64,000 bases of DNA from assembly GCA_016787565.1 (NCBI GenBank), contig JAEUUG010000004.1, forward strand, positions 248,001 through 312,000, read 5' to 3'. Every line of letters begins with the position of its first letter. The stretch's first letter is position 1. The notes beneath the pieces were generated by a model. It did not search any database. It was given only the letters and a program-made list of their open reading frames with translations, and was not told the DNA's origin. Positions 35,513 through 43,612 of this stretch are shown in pieces. This DNA is from Cyclobacteriaceae bacterium. GTDB lineage: Bacteria; Bacteroidota; Bacteroidia; Cytophagales; Cyclobacteriaceae. A program made the position numbers and the translations under genes.

Positions 35513-36052
35513 CTATAAACCGAGTTCCTCGCGGTTCTTTTTCAGAACTGTAACAATAAAAGCAATGTGCTCGGTGAGCTCAATGCCCAGTAATTCAATT
35601 CCTTTATAGACCTCATCGCGATCAACCTTAGCCGCAAAACCTTTGTCCTTTAATTTTTTAATTACCGATTTTGGTTCGAGTGTAGCAATGCCATCAGGTC
35701 TTACCTGGCAACACGCTACGATGAAACCAGTTAATTCATCGCATGCGAGAAGCGTCTTATCCAGCATAGAGATATAGGGCACATTCCACTTTGTGTAGTG
35801 AGCCGCAATGGCATGGGCAATATGAGTTTCACCTAATGCCTGTAACTTTTCAACAATGATTGCGGGGTGTTGGTCGGGAAAAGCTTCATAGTCGGCATCG
35901 TGTAACAGGCCTGCAATTGCCCAGACCTCTTTATCTTCTCCCAGTTTCTCAGCGTATGCCGCCATCACTAATTCAACGCTGCGCATATGCCGCAGTAGAC
36001 TTGCACTGCTGGTCATTTCGATCAGCATGCCAAACGCCTCATCACGTGTCAT
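35513..36052 (-). CDS. HD-domain protein
   Basis: A 179-residue HD-superfamily protein with LRHMRSVELVM, the metal-binding HD pair in LLHDADYEAF, and downstream His/Asp ligands in HAIAAHY and LLACDELT. HD proteins are mostly phosphohydrolases acting on nucleotides or cyclic dinucleotides. The start overlaps the stop of the TPR gene by four bases, so the HD protein may be the output partner of that TPR receptor (inference). No membrane segment. Confidence 0.85.
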   Translation of the reverse strand: MTRDEAFGMLIEMTSSASLLRHMRSVELVMAAYAEKLGEDKEVWAIAGLLHDADYEAFPDQHPAIIVEKLQALGETHIAHAIAAHYTKWNVPYISMLDKTLLACDELTGFIVACCQVRPDGIATLEPKSVIKKLKDKGFAAKVDRDEVYKGIELLGIELTEHIAFIVTVLKKNREELGL

Positions 36053-37212
36053 TTTTTCTTTTTCAGGCTTTCTTTTTTCTTGTTGATATAATAAAAATTG
36101 TAGCCGCCTAACAGGGTGAGAATAGCAAGTACTATCATGACGATAAAAAGCCTGCTGTTCCGCAGTTCAAGGGTCTTGATCTCGTCTTCTTTTTTCAACA
36201 TTTCATACTGACGCTCCTGCTCCTGAAAGTTGAGCGCCATTTCCATACGGGCAATATTGCTGCTGCTTTCATCGCCATACATTTTCTCCCGCACTTCATC
36301 GTAGAGCATGAGCGTTTCGTACGCTTCTTTCATTTTATTTTGCTGCGCATAACTGTCGGCCATGGCTTTATAGATGGAGGGTAGCGATGAATAGGATTGT
36401 AGATCGTTACTGAGTGAGTAGGCTTCGTTCAGGTATTCAAGGGCTTCGTTTGGTTTTTTGGCCTTGCTATAGGTGACACCAATATTCGTCAACACATTGA
36501 GCATACCCAATCGATTTGTATTGGCCTCCTCTATTTTCAAAGCTTCCTGATAGGATTCAACAGCGCGCTGGAAGTTTCCTTGTCGGAAGTAAATGTTGCC
36601 AATGTTTGTCAGGGGGTCGGCATATTTAAAGCCATTTTTTTCTGCGAGTTGATGGGCTTGTGAAAAGTATTTCATGGCTTGCTCATAGAGTTGAATATCA
36701 CTGTGGAGATTGCCAAGGTTATTTAATGAGCCGATAATTTTAATCTGATCTCCCAGTTCAACAAACATTTTATACGATTCATCCAGGTAGCGAAGCGCCT
36801 GGCCATGATCTTTCTTGATGGCGTAAATAGTTGAAATGTTGTTTTTGGATGTGGCAATTCCTTCTTTGTTTCCAATCTCATCATAAATCTTAAGAGAAGA
36901 AATGTAATACTGGAGGGCTTTGTCAAGGGCGCCTTGATTGCGGTAGGAGATACCGAGATTGTTATAGGATGCTGCCATTCCTTTCCGATCATTGATGGTG
37001 GTTGCCAGAGCGAGCGCTTCGCGGGAATAGCCCACAGCTTTAACAGGATCGGCTTCCATGTTTGCACGGAATAGCTCATTGAGTGTCTTTACTTTTCTTT
37101 CGGCCTGAGCCGTATCGAGAACAGCCAGCAGGCTATCAATTTTTTGTCCCATCAGCGGAACCGAAACGGTAAGCGCTGCTAGCAGAATAATAAAAGGCTT
37201 TTTGTACATCAT
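36049..37212 (-). CDS. TPR receptor-like protein with a C-terminal membrane helix and no kinase
   Basis: A 387-residue protein. A signal peptide (PFIILLAALTVSVPLMGQ) is followed by about seven tetratricopeptide repeats (~40-300, e.g. GMAASYNNLGISYRNQG), a coiled coil (~310-345) and a transmembrane helix (LFIVMIVLAILTLLGGYNFYY), then a short Lys-rich end. This is the sensor half of the TPR-type histidine kinases frequent in Bacteroidota, but it stops just after the helix. It is translationally coupled (ATGA) to the HD-domain gene. Confidence 0.85.
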   Translation of the reverse strand: MMYKKPFIILLAALTVSVPLMGQKIDSLLAVLDTAQAERKVKTLNELFRANMEADPVKAVGYSREALALATTINDRKGMAASYNNLGISYRNQGALDKALQYYISSLKIYDEIGNKEGIATSKNNISTIYAIKKDHGQALRYLDESYKMFVELGDQIKIIGSLNNLGNLHSDIQLYEQAMKYFSQAHQLAEKNGFKYADPLTNIGNIYFRQGNFQRAVESYQEALKIEEANTNRLGMLNVLTNIGVTYSKAKKPNEALEYLNEAYSLSNDLQSYSSLPSIYKAMADSYAQQNKMKEAYETLMLYDEVREKMYGDESSSNIARMEMALNFQEQERQYEMLKKEDEIKTLELRNSRLFIVMIVLAILTLLGGYNFYYINKKKESLKKKK

Positions 37213-37347
37213 AGTCTCAGAAGGAGGTTAAAATTAAGATATTTCTCAATATTTGAGCACAGGTAACATCATTTGCCCGCTGAAGTAATTTTTTGGCTGC
37301 CGCAGCGATAGTGTAGCCATCTTAACTATTATTATAATTGAAGTTGA

Positions 37348-37845
37348 ATGAAGTCTGTTAAATTTTTAACCTTTATAGCTGTGCTGCTCTTCAGCCAGTA
37401 TGCTTTGCGGGCGCAATCGGGTGCCGAAACTTCTGTTAAAGAAGTTATTCAAAATCTGTTCAAGGGCATGGAACTGGGCGATAGTGCCATGGTTCACCAG
37501 GCATTTGCAAAACAGGTAACGATGGCGACTGCCTATCGCGATAAAAGCAATACTCCGATATTGAAACGCGAATCTTCTATTGATGATTTTTTAAGGGCCG
37601 TTGGAACGTCACATCCACAAACGTGGTATGAGGAGATATGGAATGTGCAAGTTCAGATTGATGGCGATTTTGCCCAGGTGTGGTGTGATTATGCCTTCTA
37701 TGGTGGTAAAACTTTCAGCCACTGTGGTATTGATGCCTTTCATCTTCACAACGGAAAAGATGGCTGGAAAATATTTCACCTGGCAGATACCCGTAGAAAT
37801 GAGGGTTGCGTGATTCCTCAGGAAATACAAAAGCGGCACCAATGA
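37348..37845 (+). CDS. Secreted NTF2-like (nuclear transport factor 2 fold) protein
   Basis: A 165-residue protein with signal peptide (MKSVKFLTFIAVLLFSQYALRAQ) and an NTF2-like cone fold (VIQNLFKGMELGDSAMVHQAFA, AQVWCDYAFYGG, GWKIFHLADTRR), similar to the lumazine-binding/DUF4440-type secreted proteins. The ligand or reaction is unknown. Its stop overlaps the start of the following gene (ATGA). Confidence 0.75.
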   Translation: MKSVKFLTFIAVLLFSQYALRAQSGAETSVKEVIQNLFKGMELGDSAMVHQAFAKQVTMATAYRDKSNTPILKRESSIDDFLRAVGTSHPQTWYEEIWNVQVQIDGDFAQVWCDYAFYGGKTFSHCGIDAFHLHNGKDGWKIFHLADTRRNEGCVIPQEIQKRHQ

Positions 37846-38345
37846 GAATCAGCTTTATTTCTGTTTTACTTGCGATTACCTTATTGCCAGCATGTGCTCA
37901 GCATCCGGAAACGATTACAACCTTCATTCTGATTCGCCATGCCGAAAAAGCAAGTGATGGCACGGATGATCCGGATCTTAAACCGGAGGGCGTGCTGCGT
38001 GCCAACAAACTGGTAGATATGTTTTCCGATACGCCTATAGCTGCTATTTATTCTACCAACTTTAAGCGAACGAAAAATTCCGTTAGGCCTTTAGCACAGG
38101 CAAAGGAAATTTTGATAGAAGAGTATGAAGCCTTTCAGGCTGATCCAATTGATGCAATGTTAGCCCGGCATGCAGGCGAAACGATTTTAATTTGTGGTCA
38201 TTCCAATAATATTCCCTGGATTGCTAACCTGCTGATCGGGACGGAGCAATACAGTGATTTCCAGGATACGGAATATAACACCATGCTTATAGTTTCAGTT
38301 GTTCACATAGGAAAATTGGCTACCTCCGTCCAGTTGAAATACTAA
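37842..38345 (+). CDS. Histidine phosphatase family lipoprotein
   Basis: A 167-residue protein starting MRISFISVLLAITLLPACAQ, a lipoprotein signal with Cys ~17. The phosphoglycerate-mutase/SixA fold shows as TFILIRHAEKAS (catalytic RHA), AIYSTNFKRTKNSV and ICGHSNNIPWI (second His). It probably dephosphorylates an envelope or periplasmic substrate. An upstream in-frame ATG lies inside the previous gene and is less likely than the start in the ATGA overlap. Confidence 0.85.
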   Translation: MRISFISVLLAITLLPACAQHPETITTFILIRHAEKASDGTDDPDLKPEGVLRANKLVDMFSDTPIAAIYSTNFKRTKNSVRPLAQAKEILIEEYEAFQADPIDAMLARHAGETILICGHSNNIPWIANLLIGTEQYSDFQDTEYNTMLIVSVVHIGKLATSVQLKY

Positions 38346-38401
38346 GTAATTGGCTGGAAGTTCGGATCGGTATGGACTATCTTTGATCTGGTATTCAGTT
38401 T

Positions 38402-38812
38402 ATGAAATACATCTTGCTTTGTATGACACTTTTCATTGGTGAATGTGTTTGGGCACAGTCACAGGAAGAGATACGCAAAAGCATTTTTTTCGGTGGTGGA
38501 AGTTATGCTATTGATGAAGTGCAAATTTCAGAATTGTACGATTGGCTTGACTCCATTCCCAACCTGCTTGAGAAATACGATATTCATTTGATAAGCCACA
38601 CGGATCCGATTGGTGGAAGGGAATACAACGAGTGGTTGTCAAAGATGCGAAGTGAGGCCGTGCAGCAGGTGATTATTCAAAACCATATTCCGGAGCATAA
38701 AATCACGATGAAGAATTGGGGACTTGAAAACCCGGTTTATAATAACAATAGCTATCGGGGTATGCGCCTTAACAGGCGGGTTGATGTAATTTTATATCCT
38801 ATCGTATTCTGA
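38402..38812 (+). CDS. Small OmpA-like domain protein
   Basis: A 136-residue protein with signal peptide (MKYILLCMTLFIGECVWAQ) and only an OmpA C-terminal-like domain: SIFFGGGSYAIDEVQISEL, HLISHTDPIGGREYNEWLSKMRSE, and RLNRRVDVILYP. The TDPIGGxxYNxxLSxxR layout is the peptidoglycan-binding motif. It may tether or sense the cell wall in the periplasm. It stands alone, with a 57-bp gap before it and a 162-bp gap after it that contains only a weak hairpin. Confidence 0.8.
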   Translation: MKYILLCMTLFIGECVWAQSQEEIRKSIFFGGGSYAIDEVQISELYDWLDSIPNLLEKYDIHLISHTDPIGGREYNEWLSKMRSEAVQQVIIQNHIPEHKITMKNWGLENPVYNNNSYRGMRLNRRVDVILYPIVF

Positions 38813-38974
38813 AATTCACGCTGCCCATTACTATCCGTTTCCGGACACCATTTTGCACAAGCGGACGATCATTTATGCAACCAAACCATCTTTTTGATGG
38901 TCTATGCCCTATAATCCACTTGGCATTATTGTTGGCTTTCCCTGCCGGCATCCTCCCATTAAACCAAATTATCA

Positions 38975-39661
38975 ATGATTAAACTCCGGGATATTGACAA
39001 ATATGTTGATTCACGTTTTCAACGAACCTTCATTTTAAAGGGCGTAAACCTGGACATTGAGCAAGGCGAATTTGTAACCATCATGGGGCCAAGCGGGGCA
39101 GGGAAATCGACTTTGATGAATATTGTCGGCATGCTCGATGAGCCGTCAGCAGGTGAGTACTTTTTTTTCGATGAGCCCGTGCATAAGATGAGAGAAAAGC
39201 AGAAGTCGGACATGCACAAGAACTACATCGGTTTTATTTTCCAGGCATATCACCTGATTGATGAGCTTACCGTATATGAGAACATTGAAACGCCATTGTT
39301 ATACAAAGGCGTTAGCGGAAGTCAGCGTAAAAGCATGGTAGCCGAAATGCTGGACCGTTTCAACATGGTTGCGAAAAAAGATCTCTTTCCCGAACAACTC
39401 AGCGGAGGCCAGCAACAATTAGTGGGCATCGCCCGGGCTATTGTGGGTCAGCCAAAATTAATTTTGGCCGATGAGCCTACCGGTAATCTTCACTCCGAAC
39501 AAGGTAAGCAGATCATGGATATCTTCAAAAAACTGAATGAGGAAGGAATTACCATCATACAGGTAACACACTCAGAAGACAATGCACGGTATGGTAAACG
39601 GATCGTTCGCGTAGGCGATGGTGCAGTAGTTTCAGATGATCAAGTTTTACAACGGAATTAA
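38975..39661 (+). CDS. ABC transporter ATPase, MacB/LolD type
   Basis: A 228-residue ATPase with Walker A GPSGAGKST near residue 34, Q-loop FIFQAYHL, signature LSGGQQQLVGIARAI and Walker B LILADEPTGN. The D-loop reads NLHSEQG where NLDS is usual. It belongs to the group that works with MacB- or LolCE-type permeases, but the next gene is a TolC protein and no permease or periplasmic adaptor is adjacent, so its partner is unknown. The TolC gene starts directly at the stop. Confidence 0.88.
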   Translation: MIKLRDIDKYVDSRFQRTFILKGVNLDIEQGEFVTIMGPSGAGKSTLMNIVGMLDEPSAGEYFFFDEPVHKMREKQKSDMHKNYIGFIFQAYHLIDELTVYENIETPLLYKGVSGSQRKSMVAEMLDRFNMVAKKDLFPEQLSGGQQQLVGIARAIVGQPKLILADEPTGNLHSEQGKQIMDIFKKLNEEGITIIQVTHSEDNARYGKRIVRVGDGAVVSDDQVLQRN

Positions 39662-41008
39662 ATGAATATGCGAATCCTTACACAAATTTTGGTTCTCGTG
39701 TTAATGGCTACCGTTTCGGTAGCACAGAACCCTGTTCAACTTTCCTTTAAAGAAGCTGTTCAAACTGCAATTAAAAACAATGTCAGGCTCAATCAGGAAA
39801 AGAACCAACTGGAGCTGAATCAGGTACAGAAGAGCAGTAGCATCGGCCGACTTGCTCCTTCCGTTTCCAGTAGTTTCTATGCCGTACGCATTGATGGAAA
39901 CTCGTTTAACCAGAATGAAGGTAAAGTGGAGAACGGTGTGCGTGATAATCTCTACGGTAGCATCGATGCCCAGATAACAGTATTCAATGGATTTAACCGA
40001 ATTAATGCTGTAACACAAAGCAATGCTTCATTGGAGGCACAGCAATATCTGGTGAAGCGAACAGAACAGGATGTTATCAGTCTGGTATCTTCACAATACC
40101 TCCAGGTTTTACTCGACAATGAACTGTTAAAGATTTCCCAAAACAATGTCGAGCTTCAGAAAAAACAAGCCGATCAGATAAAAACACAAGTGGAACTGGG
40201 AAGTAAAGCTGAAGTTGATTTCATTTCGCAGGATGCTCAGGTGAAGAGTGCAGAGTTGAGTATGCTCAGGGCACGGGTTACACTTCGCAACGACAAAGCT
40301 ACTCTGGCACAGACCATGCTCATTGATCCGCAAGCTGATTTTGATTTGGATGATCCCAGTTGGAATACAAATTTCACAGCAATATTGGATCAGAACCTTG
40401 ATGTGCTCTATTCCAATGCATTGGCTAACAGGGCAGATTATATGAGTGCTATTCAAAATGAAAAAGCCGCGCGACTTGGTGTGAGTATGGCAAAGGCCGG
40501 TTATTATCCCAGCCTGGCTGCTTTTGGATCGTACGGGTCGGCCTATAATAAATTGCAGGGTTCTATGGCCAGACCATTCCCGGATCAGTTCTTTAACGAT
40601 AACACATATTTTCAATACGGTCTGTCGCTCAGCATCCCAATCTTTAACGGGTTGCAAAACAGGGTGGCTACGGTGCGCTCAAAAGTTTTGCACGACAATG
40701 CTGTTCTCAATAAAGCAAGCATCGAGAATACGGTTAAGAGTAATGTGCTTCGTTCGCACCAGAATTTTCAGGATGCTATTCTTGCGTATCAATCTGCTGA
40801 GTCGCAACTGAAAGCTGCCGAACTATCTTTTCAGCTCGAAAAAGAACGGTATGACTTGGGTATTACTGACCTCGTGCAGTTTACACAATCAAACCAGAAT
40901 TACGTAAAGGCGCAGGGCGATTTTGCGCAAGCCAAGTACACGATCATGTTCCAGAAGATTTTACTCGATTACGCAATCGGAACACTTAGATTTGATGATC
41001 TCCCATAA
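39662..41008 (+). CDS. TolC-family outer-membrane efflux protein
   Basis: A 448-residue protein with signal peptide (ILTQILVLVLMATVSVAQ) and two TolC-type repeats rich in long helices (VSLVSSQYLQVLLDNELLKISQNN; LSFQLEKERYDLGITDLVQFTQS), characteristic of the outer-membrane efflux duct. It immediately follows the ABC ATPase gene, which suggests a tripartite exporter, although the adaptor and permease are missing here. The 130-bp dispersed repeat lies 25 bp after its stop. Confidence 0.9.
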   Translation: MNMRILTQILVLVLMATVSVAQNPVQLSFKEAVQTAIKNNVRLNQEKNQLELNQVQKSSSIGRLAPSVSSSFYAVRIDGNSFNQNEGKVENGVRDNLYGSIDAQITVFNGFNRINAVTQSNASLEAQQYLVKRTEQDVISLVSSQYLQVLLDNELLKISQNNVELQKKQADQIKTQVELGSKAEVDFISQDAQVKSAELSMLRARVTLRNDKATLAQTMLIDPQADFDLDDPSWNTNFTAILDQNLDVLYSNALANRADYMSAIQNEKAARLGVSMAKAGYYPSLAAFGSYGSAYNKLQGSMARPFPDQFFNDNTYFQYGLSLSIPIFNGLQNRVATVRSKVLHDNAVLNKASIENTVKSNVLRSHQNFQDAILAYQSAESQLKAAELSFQLEKERYDLGITDLVQFTQSNQNYVKAQGDFAQAKYTIMFQKILLDYAIGTLRFDDLP

Positions 41009-41033
41009 TTCAAACCAATTCCCAAACCACCAA

Positions 41034-41163
41034 GAGGCCGTCTCAAAAGTCATCCGGTCATCGCGGGCATTGACACGCGATCCCAGATTTGATGGACAGA
41101 ATGGGATTCCGGGTCAAATGCCGGAATGATATTTCCACTATAAGTGACTTTTGATACAGCCTC
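41034..41163. repeat. Dispersed repeat copy 1 (MITE-like, 130 bp)
   Basis: Ends are inverted repeats: GAGGCCGTCTCAAAAGTCA (41034-41052) and TGACTTTTGATACAGCCTC (41145-41163), 17 of 19 matching when inverted. Internal hairpins ATCGCG.../CGCGAT and ATTCCGG.../CCGGAAT. A second copy lies at 58856-58990. The right end forms a further hairpin, CAGCCTCTT/AAGAGGCTG (41157-41181), which could terminate transcription from tolC. Confidence 0.75.
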
Positions 41164-41221
41164 TTCTTTTTTAAGAGGCTGATTTTCTGCGGGTAGCATT
41201 CGATGTTTTGACCAATTTTCC

Positions 41222-41229
41222 TACATTTG
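41222..41229 (+). promoter_or_regulatory. Promoter -7 element of rpsA
   Basis: TACATTTG matches TAnnTTTG exactly. A clear -33 box is not seen at the usual distance. It predicts a transcript starting near 41236 and a leader of about 95 nt. Confidence 0.5.
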
Positions 41230-41233
41230 CAGC

Positions 41234-41329
41234 CCCGCTCGGGTGAGTGGGCTATTTCGGTTAGCCGGAATGGAAATCAAAAACAAATTTGCAGGAGAAA
41301 TGCCCGCCTTCTGCATGTAAACCAGGGTT
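41234..41329 (+). promoter_or_regulatory. Structured rpsA leader with a six-codon upstream ORF
   Basis: Two adjacent hairpins: CCCGCTC/GAGTGGG (41234-41251, one G-U pair) and TTTCGG/CCGGAA (41255-41270). Then a strong AGGAG (41293-41297) sits two bases before an ATG that opens a six-codon frame ending in TAA (41300-41320, MPAFCM). rpsA starts 10 bp later. A good Shine-Dalgarno is unusual in this phylum. S1 autoregulation through this leader is inferred from the known feedback control of S1 synthesis in E. coli. Confidence 0.45.
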
Positions 41330-43345
41330 ATGATTACAATGGCAAAAGCACAAAAACCGGCTGAAAAGCCTAAAAAGGCCCTTGAGGATGATGAGATTAA
41401 AGGATCCGCAGTTAAAAAGTCCAAGGGTCCGGCCAAAATTGAAATTGATGAGGATGATCCGTTAGCGGAGATCCGATCATTGGGTAAAGAGGCGATCGAT
41501 ACGGAAGCAATTCCTGCAACGGAGTTAAAAAAGGCGCTTTACGAAAAGCAGGTTCCTGGTCAGTTTGATTGGGATGCGTTCGAAAGCAAGGGTTTCGGTG
41601 AGGGTTATTCAAAAGATAAGCGCTCCGAAATGGAGAAACTCTACTCCGGTACCGTAACGTCAGTTAACAGTGGCGAAGTAGTTAAAGGCACTGTGGTTGG
41701 TATCAACGACCGTGATGTTATTTTGAATATTGGTTTCAAGTCTGATGGTCTGGTGCCATTGGCTGAATTCAAAGACATGACCAATCTCAAAATTGGTGAT
41801 ATCGTAGATCTGTTTATCGAGGAACGTGAAGATGCTATGGGTCAGTTAGCCCTGAGCCGCAGAAAAGCGAAACTTGTTAAAGGCTGGGAGTACGTACAAA
41901 CAGCATTGGATAAAGATGAAATCATTGAAGGCTTTGTAAAACGCAGAACCAAAGGTGGTCTTATTGTGGATGTATTTGGAATTGAAGCTTTCTTGCCAGG
42001 TTCTCAAATTGATGTGAAGCCAATCCGCGATTTTGATATCTATGTTAACAAGTCTATCGAAGTGAAAGTGGTGAAAATCAACTACACCAACGATAACGTA
42101 GTGGTATCGCACAAAGTGCTGATCGAGAAAGATCTTGAACAACAGAAGGCGGTAATCCTTACCAACCTTGAAAAAGGTCAGGTGTTGGAAGGAGTGATCA
42201 AGAACATGACCAACTTCGGTGTATTCATCGACTTGGGTGGTGTAGATGGCTTGTTGCACATTACTGATATTTCATGGGGACGGATCAACCATCCGGAAGA
42301 AGTACTCAAGCTTGATCAAACCGTTAAGGTGGTTGTTCTTGATTTTGATAACGATAAGAAAAGAATTTCACTGGGCATGAAGCAATTAACGCCTCATCCC
42401 TGGGATTCACTTCCTGCTGATATTCAGGTTAGCTCGAAGGTTAAAGGTAAGATTGTAAATGTTGCCGATTACGGTGCATTCCTCGAGCTGCAACCTGGCG
42501 TTGAAGGCCTGATCCACGTGAGTGAAATGAGCTGGTCACAACATTTACGCAATCCGCAGGATTTCATGAAAGTTGGCGATGAAGTGGAAGCTGTTGTGTT
42601 GACACTGGATCGCGATGAGCGCAAGATGTCACTTGGCATCAAGCAATTAAGCGAAGATCCTTGGACACGTCAGGATGTACTGAGCAAGTATGCCGTGGGT
42701 ACCAAGCACAAAGGTATTGTGCGTAACCTCACCAACTTTGGTCTCTTCATCGAACTGGAAGAAGGTATTGATGGATTGGTCCACGTTTCTGACCTGAGCT
42801 GGACGAAGAAAATCAAACATCCTTCTGAATTCGTGAAAGTAGGCGAGACAATGGAAGTAGTAGTACTGGAATTAGATGCTACTAACCGCAGATTGGCCCT
42901 CAGCCATAAGCACAATGAAGAAAATCCTTGGGATACATTCGAAACAATCTTCACAATCGGATCGGTGCATAAGTGTACAGTCAATAACAAGAATGATAAA
43001 GGTGCTATGCTTGAGCTACCATACGGTATTGAAGGCTTCTGCTCCGCGAAAAATCTTGTGAAAGAAGATAACGGTAAGATCGAAGTGGGTGATGCCCTTG
43101 ATTTCAAAGTTCTGGAGTTCTCGAAAGATGACAGAAGAATTGTGTTATCGCATCGTGCTACCTGGTCGGCTGAAGAAGAAAAGCCTGCTGCTGCGAAGCA
43201 GGTGGCCCAGAAGAAAGCCCCTTCAAAAGGCAATGCTATTCAAAACATCAATCAGCAATCAGAGAAATCTACGCTGGGTGATATTGAAGCACTGAGTGCA
43301 TTGAAGGAGAAGATGTCTGGTGGAGGAGAAACAAAAGCTGAATAA
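41330..43345 (+). CDS. rpsA: 30S ribosomal protein S1
   Basis: A 671-residue S1 with an acidic/Lys-rich N-terminal extension (~100 residues) and six S1 RNA-binding domains, starting around residues 120, 205, 290, 375, 460 and 545. Typical blocks are NMTNFGVFIDLGGVDGLLHITDISWG and NLTNFGLFIELEEGIDGLVHVSDLSW, split here for length. S1 brings mRNA to the 30S subunit, which matters more in a phylum with little Shine-Dalgarno use. The start is ATG 41330 or 41339. It has its own promoter, leader and terminator. Confidence 0.97.
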   Translation: MITMAKAQKPAEKPKKALEDDEIKGSAVKKSKGPAKIEIDEDDPLAEIRSLGKEAIDTEAIPATELKKALYEKQVPGQFDWDAFESKGFGEGYSKDKRSEMEKLYSGTVTSVNSGEVVKGTVVGINDRDVILNIGFKSDGLVPLAEFKDMTNLKIGDIVDLFIEEREDAMGQLALSRRKAKLVKGWEYVQTALDKDEIIEGFVKRRTKGGLIVDVFGIEAFLPGSQIDVKPIRDFDIYVNKSIEVKVVKINYTNDNVVVSHKVLIEKDLEQQKAVILTNLEKGQVLEGVIKNMTNFGVFIDLGGVDGLLHITDISWGRINHPEEVLKLDQTVKVVVLDFDNDKKRISLGMKQLTPHPWDSLPADIQVSSKVKGKIVNVADYGAFLELQPGVEGLIHVSEMSWSQHLRNPQDFMKVGDEVEAVVLTLDRDERKMSLGIKQLSEDPWTRQDVLSKYAVGTKHKGIVRNLTNFGLFIELEEGIDGLVHVSDLSWTKKIKHPSEFVKVGETMEVVVLELDATNRRLALSHKHNEENPWDTFETIFTIGSVHKCTVNNKNDKGAMLELPYGIEGFCSAKNLVKEDNGKIEVGDALDFKVLEFSKDDRRIVLSHRATWSAEEEKPAAAKQVAQKKAPSKGNAIQNINQQSEKSTLGDIEALSALKEKMSGGGETKAE

Positions 43346-43361
43346 GCTTTTTCAATACAGA

Positions 43362-43396
43362 GAAAGGTGGTTCAGTTGAACCACCTTTTCTTTTTT
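43362..43396 (+). terminator. Intrinsic terminator of rpsA
   Basis: AAAGGTGGTTCA (43363-43374) pairs with TGAACCACCTTT (43377-43388), 12 bp, followed by TTC and a run of T residues to 43396. Confidence 0.9.
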
Positions 43397-43447
43397 ATGT
43401 TGCGTTGTAATACAGCGTGTTTTTTTTAGTTTTGCCATCAGTAAATT

Positions 43448-43518
43448 GGTTCCGTGGCCGAGTGGCTAGGCAGAGCTCTGCAAAAGCTTGTACAGCGGTT
43501 CGAATCCGCTCGGAACCT
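43448..43518 (+). tRNA. tRNA-Cys (GCA)
   Basis: A 71-nt cloverleaf: acceptor stem GGTTCCG/CGGAACC, D arm GCC...GGC, anticodon arm GAGCT-CTGCAAA-AGCTT with anticodon GCA, and T arm AGCGG-TTCGAAT-CCGCT. The 3' CCA is not encoded. It is followed by its own terminator. Confidence 0.95.
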
Positions 43519-43525
43519 CAACCAT

Positions 43526-43565
43526 AAAGCCCTGATACCGCAACTGCAGTAGTCAGGGCTTTTTT
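43526..43565 (+). terminator. Intrinsic terminator after tRNA-Cys
   Basis: AAAGCCCTGA (43526-43535) pairs with TCAGGGCTTT (43553-43562), followed by further T residues. The loop is 17 bases. Confidence 0.85.
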
Positions 43566-43612
43566 AATTTGGTGGCAGCTTCAGTAACATCTTCCGTCTG
43601 TTCTGTACAAAC

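Noticed and set aside
38885..38901. ACCATC-TTTTT-GATGGT hairpin as a terminator after the OmpA-like gene
   Set aside because: The stem is only six base pairs and there is no T run after it; the T residues are in the loop.
40127..40657. 176-codon open frame antisense to tolC
   Set aside because: It mirrors the TolC frame and has no promoter or family match.
42670..43233. 187-codon open frame antisense to rpsA
   Set aside because: It lies wholly inside rpsA, has Ser/Thr-rich low-quality sequence without domains or signal, and is explained by codon bias on the other strand.
43448..43518. tRNA-Cys as an integration site for a mobile element
   Set aside because: No integrase gene, direct repeat of the tRNA 3' end or foreign gene cluster follows it; the carbohydrate genes look native.
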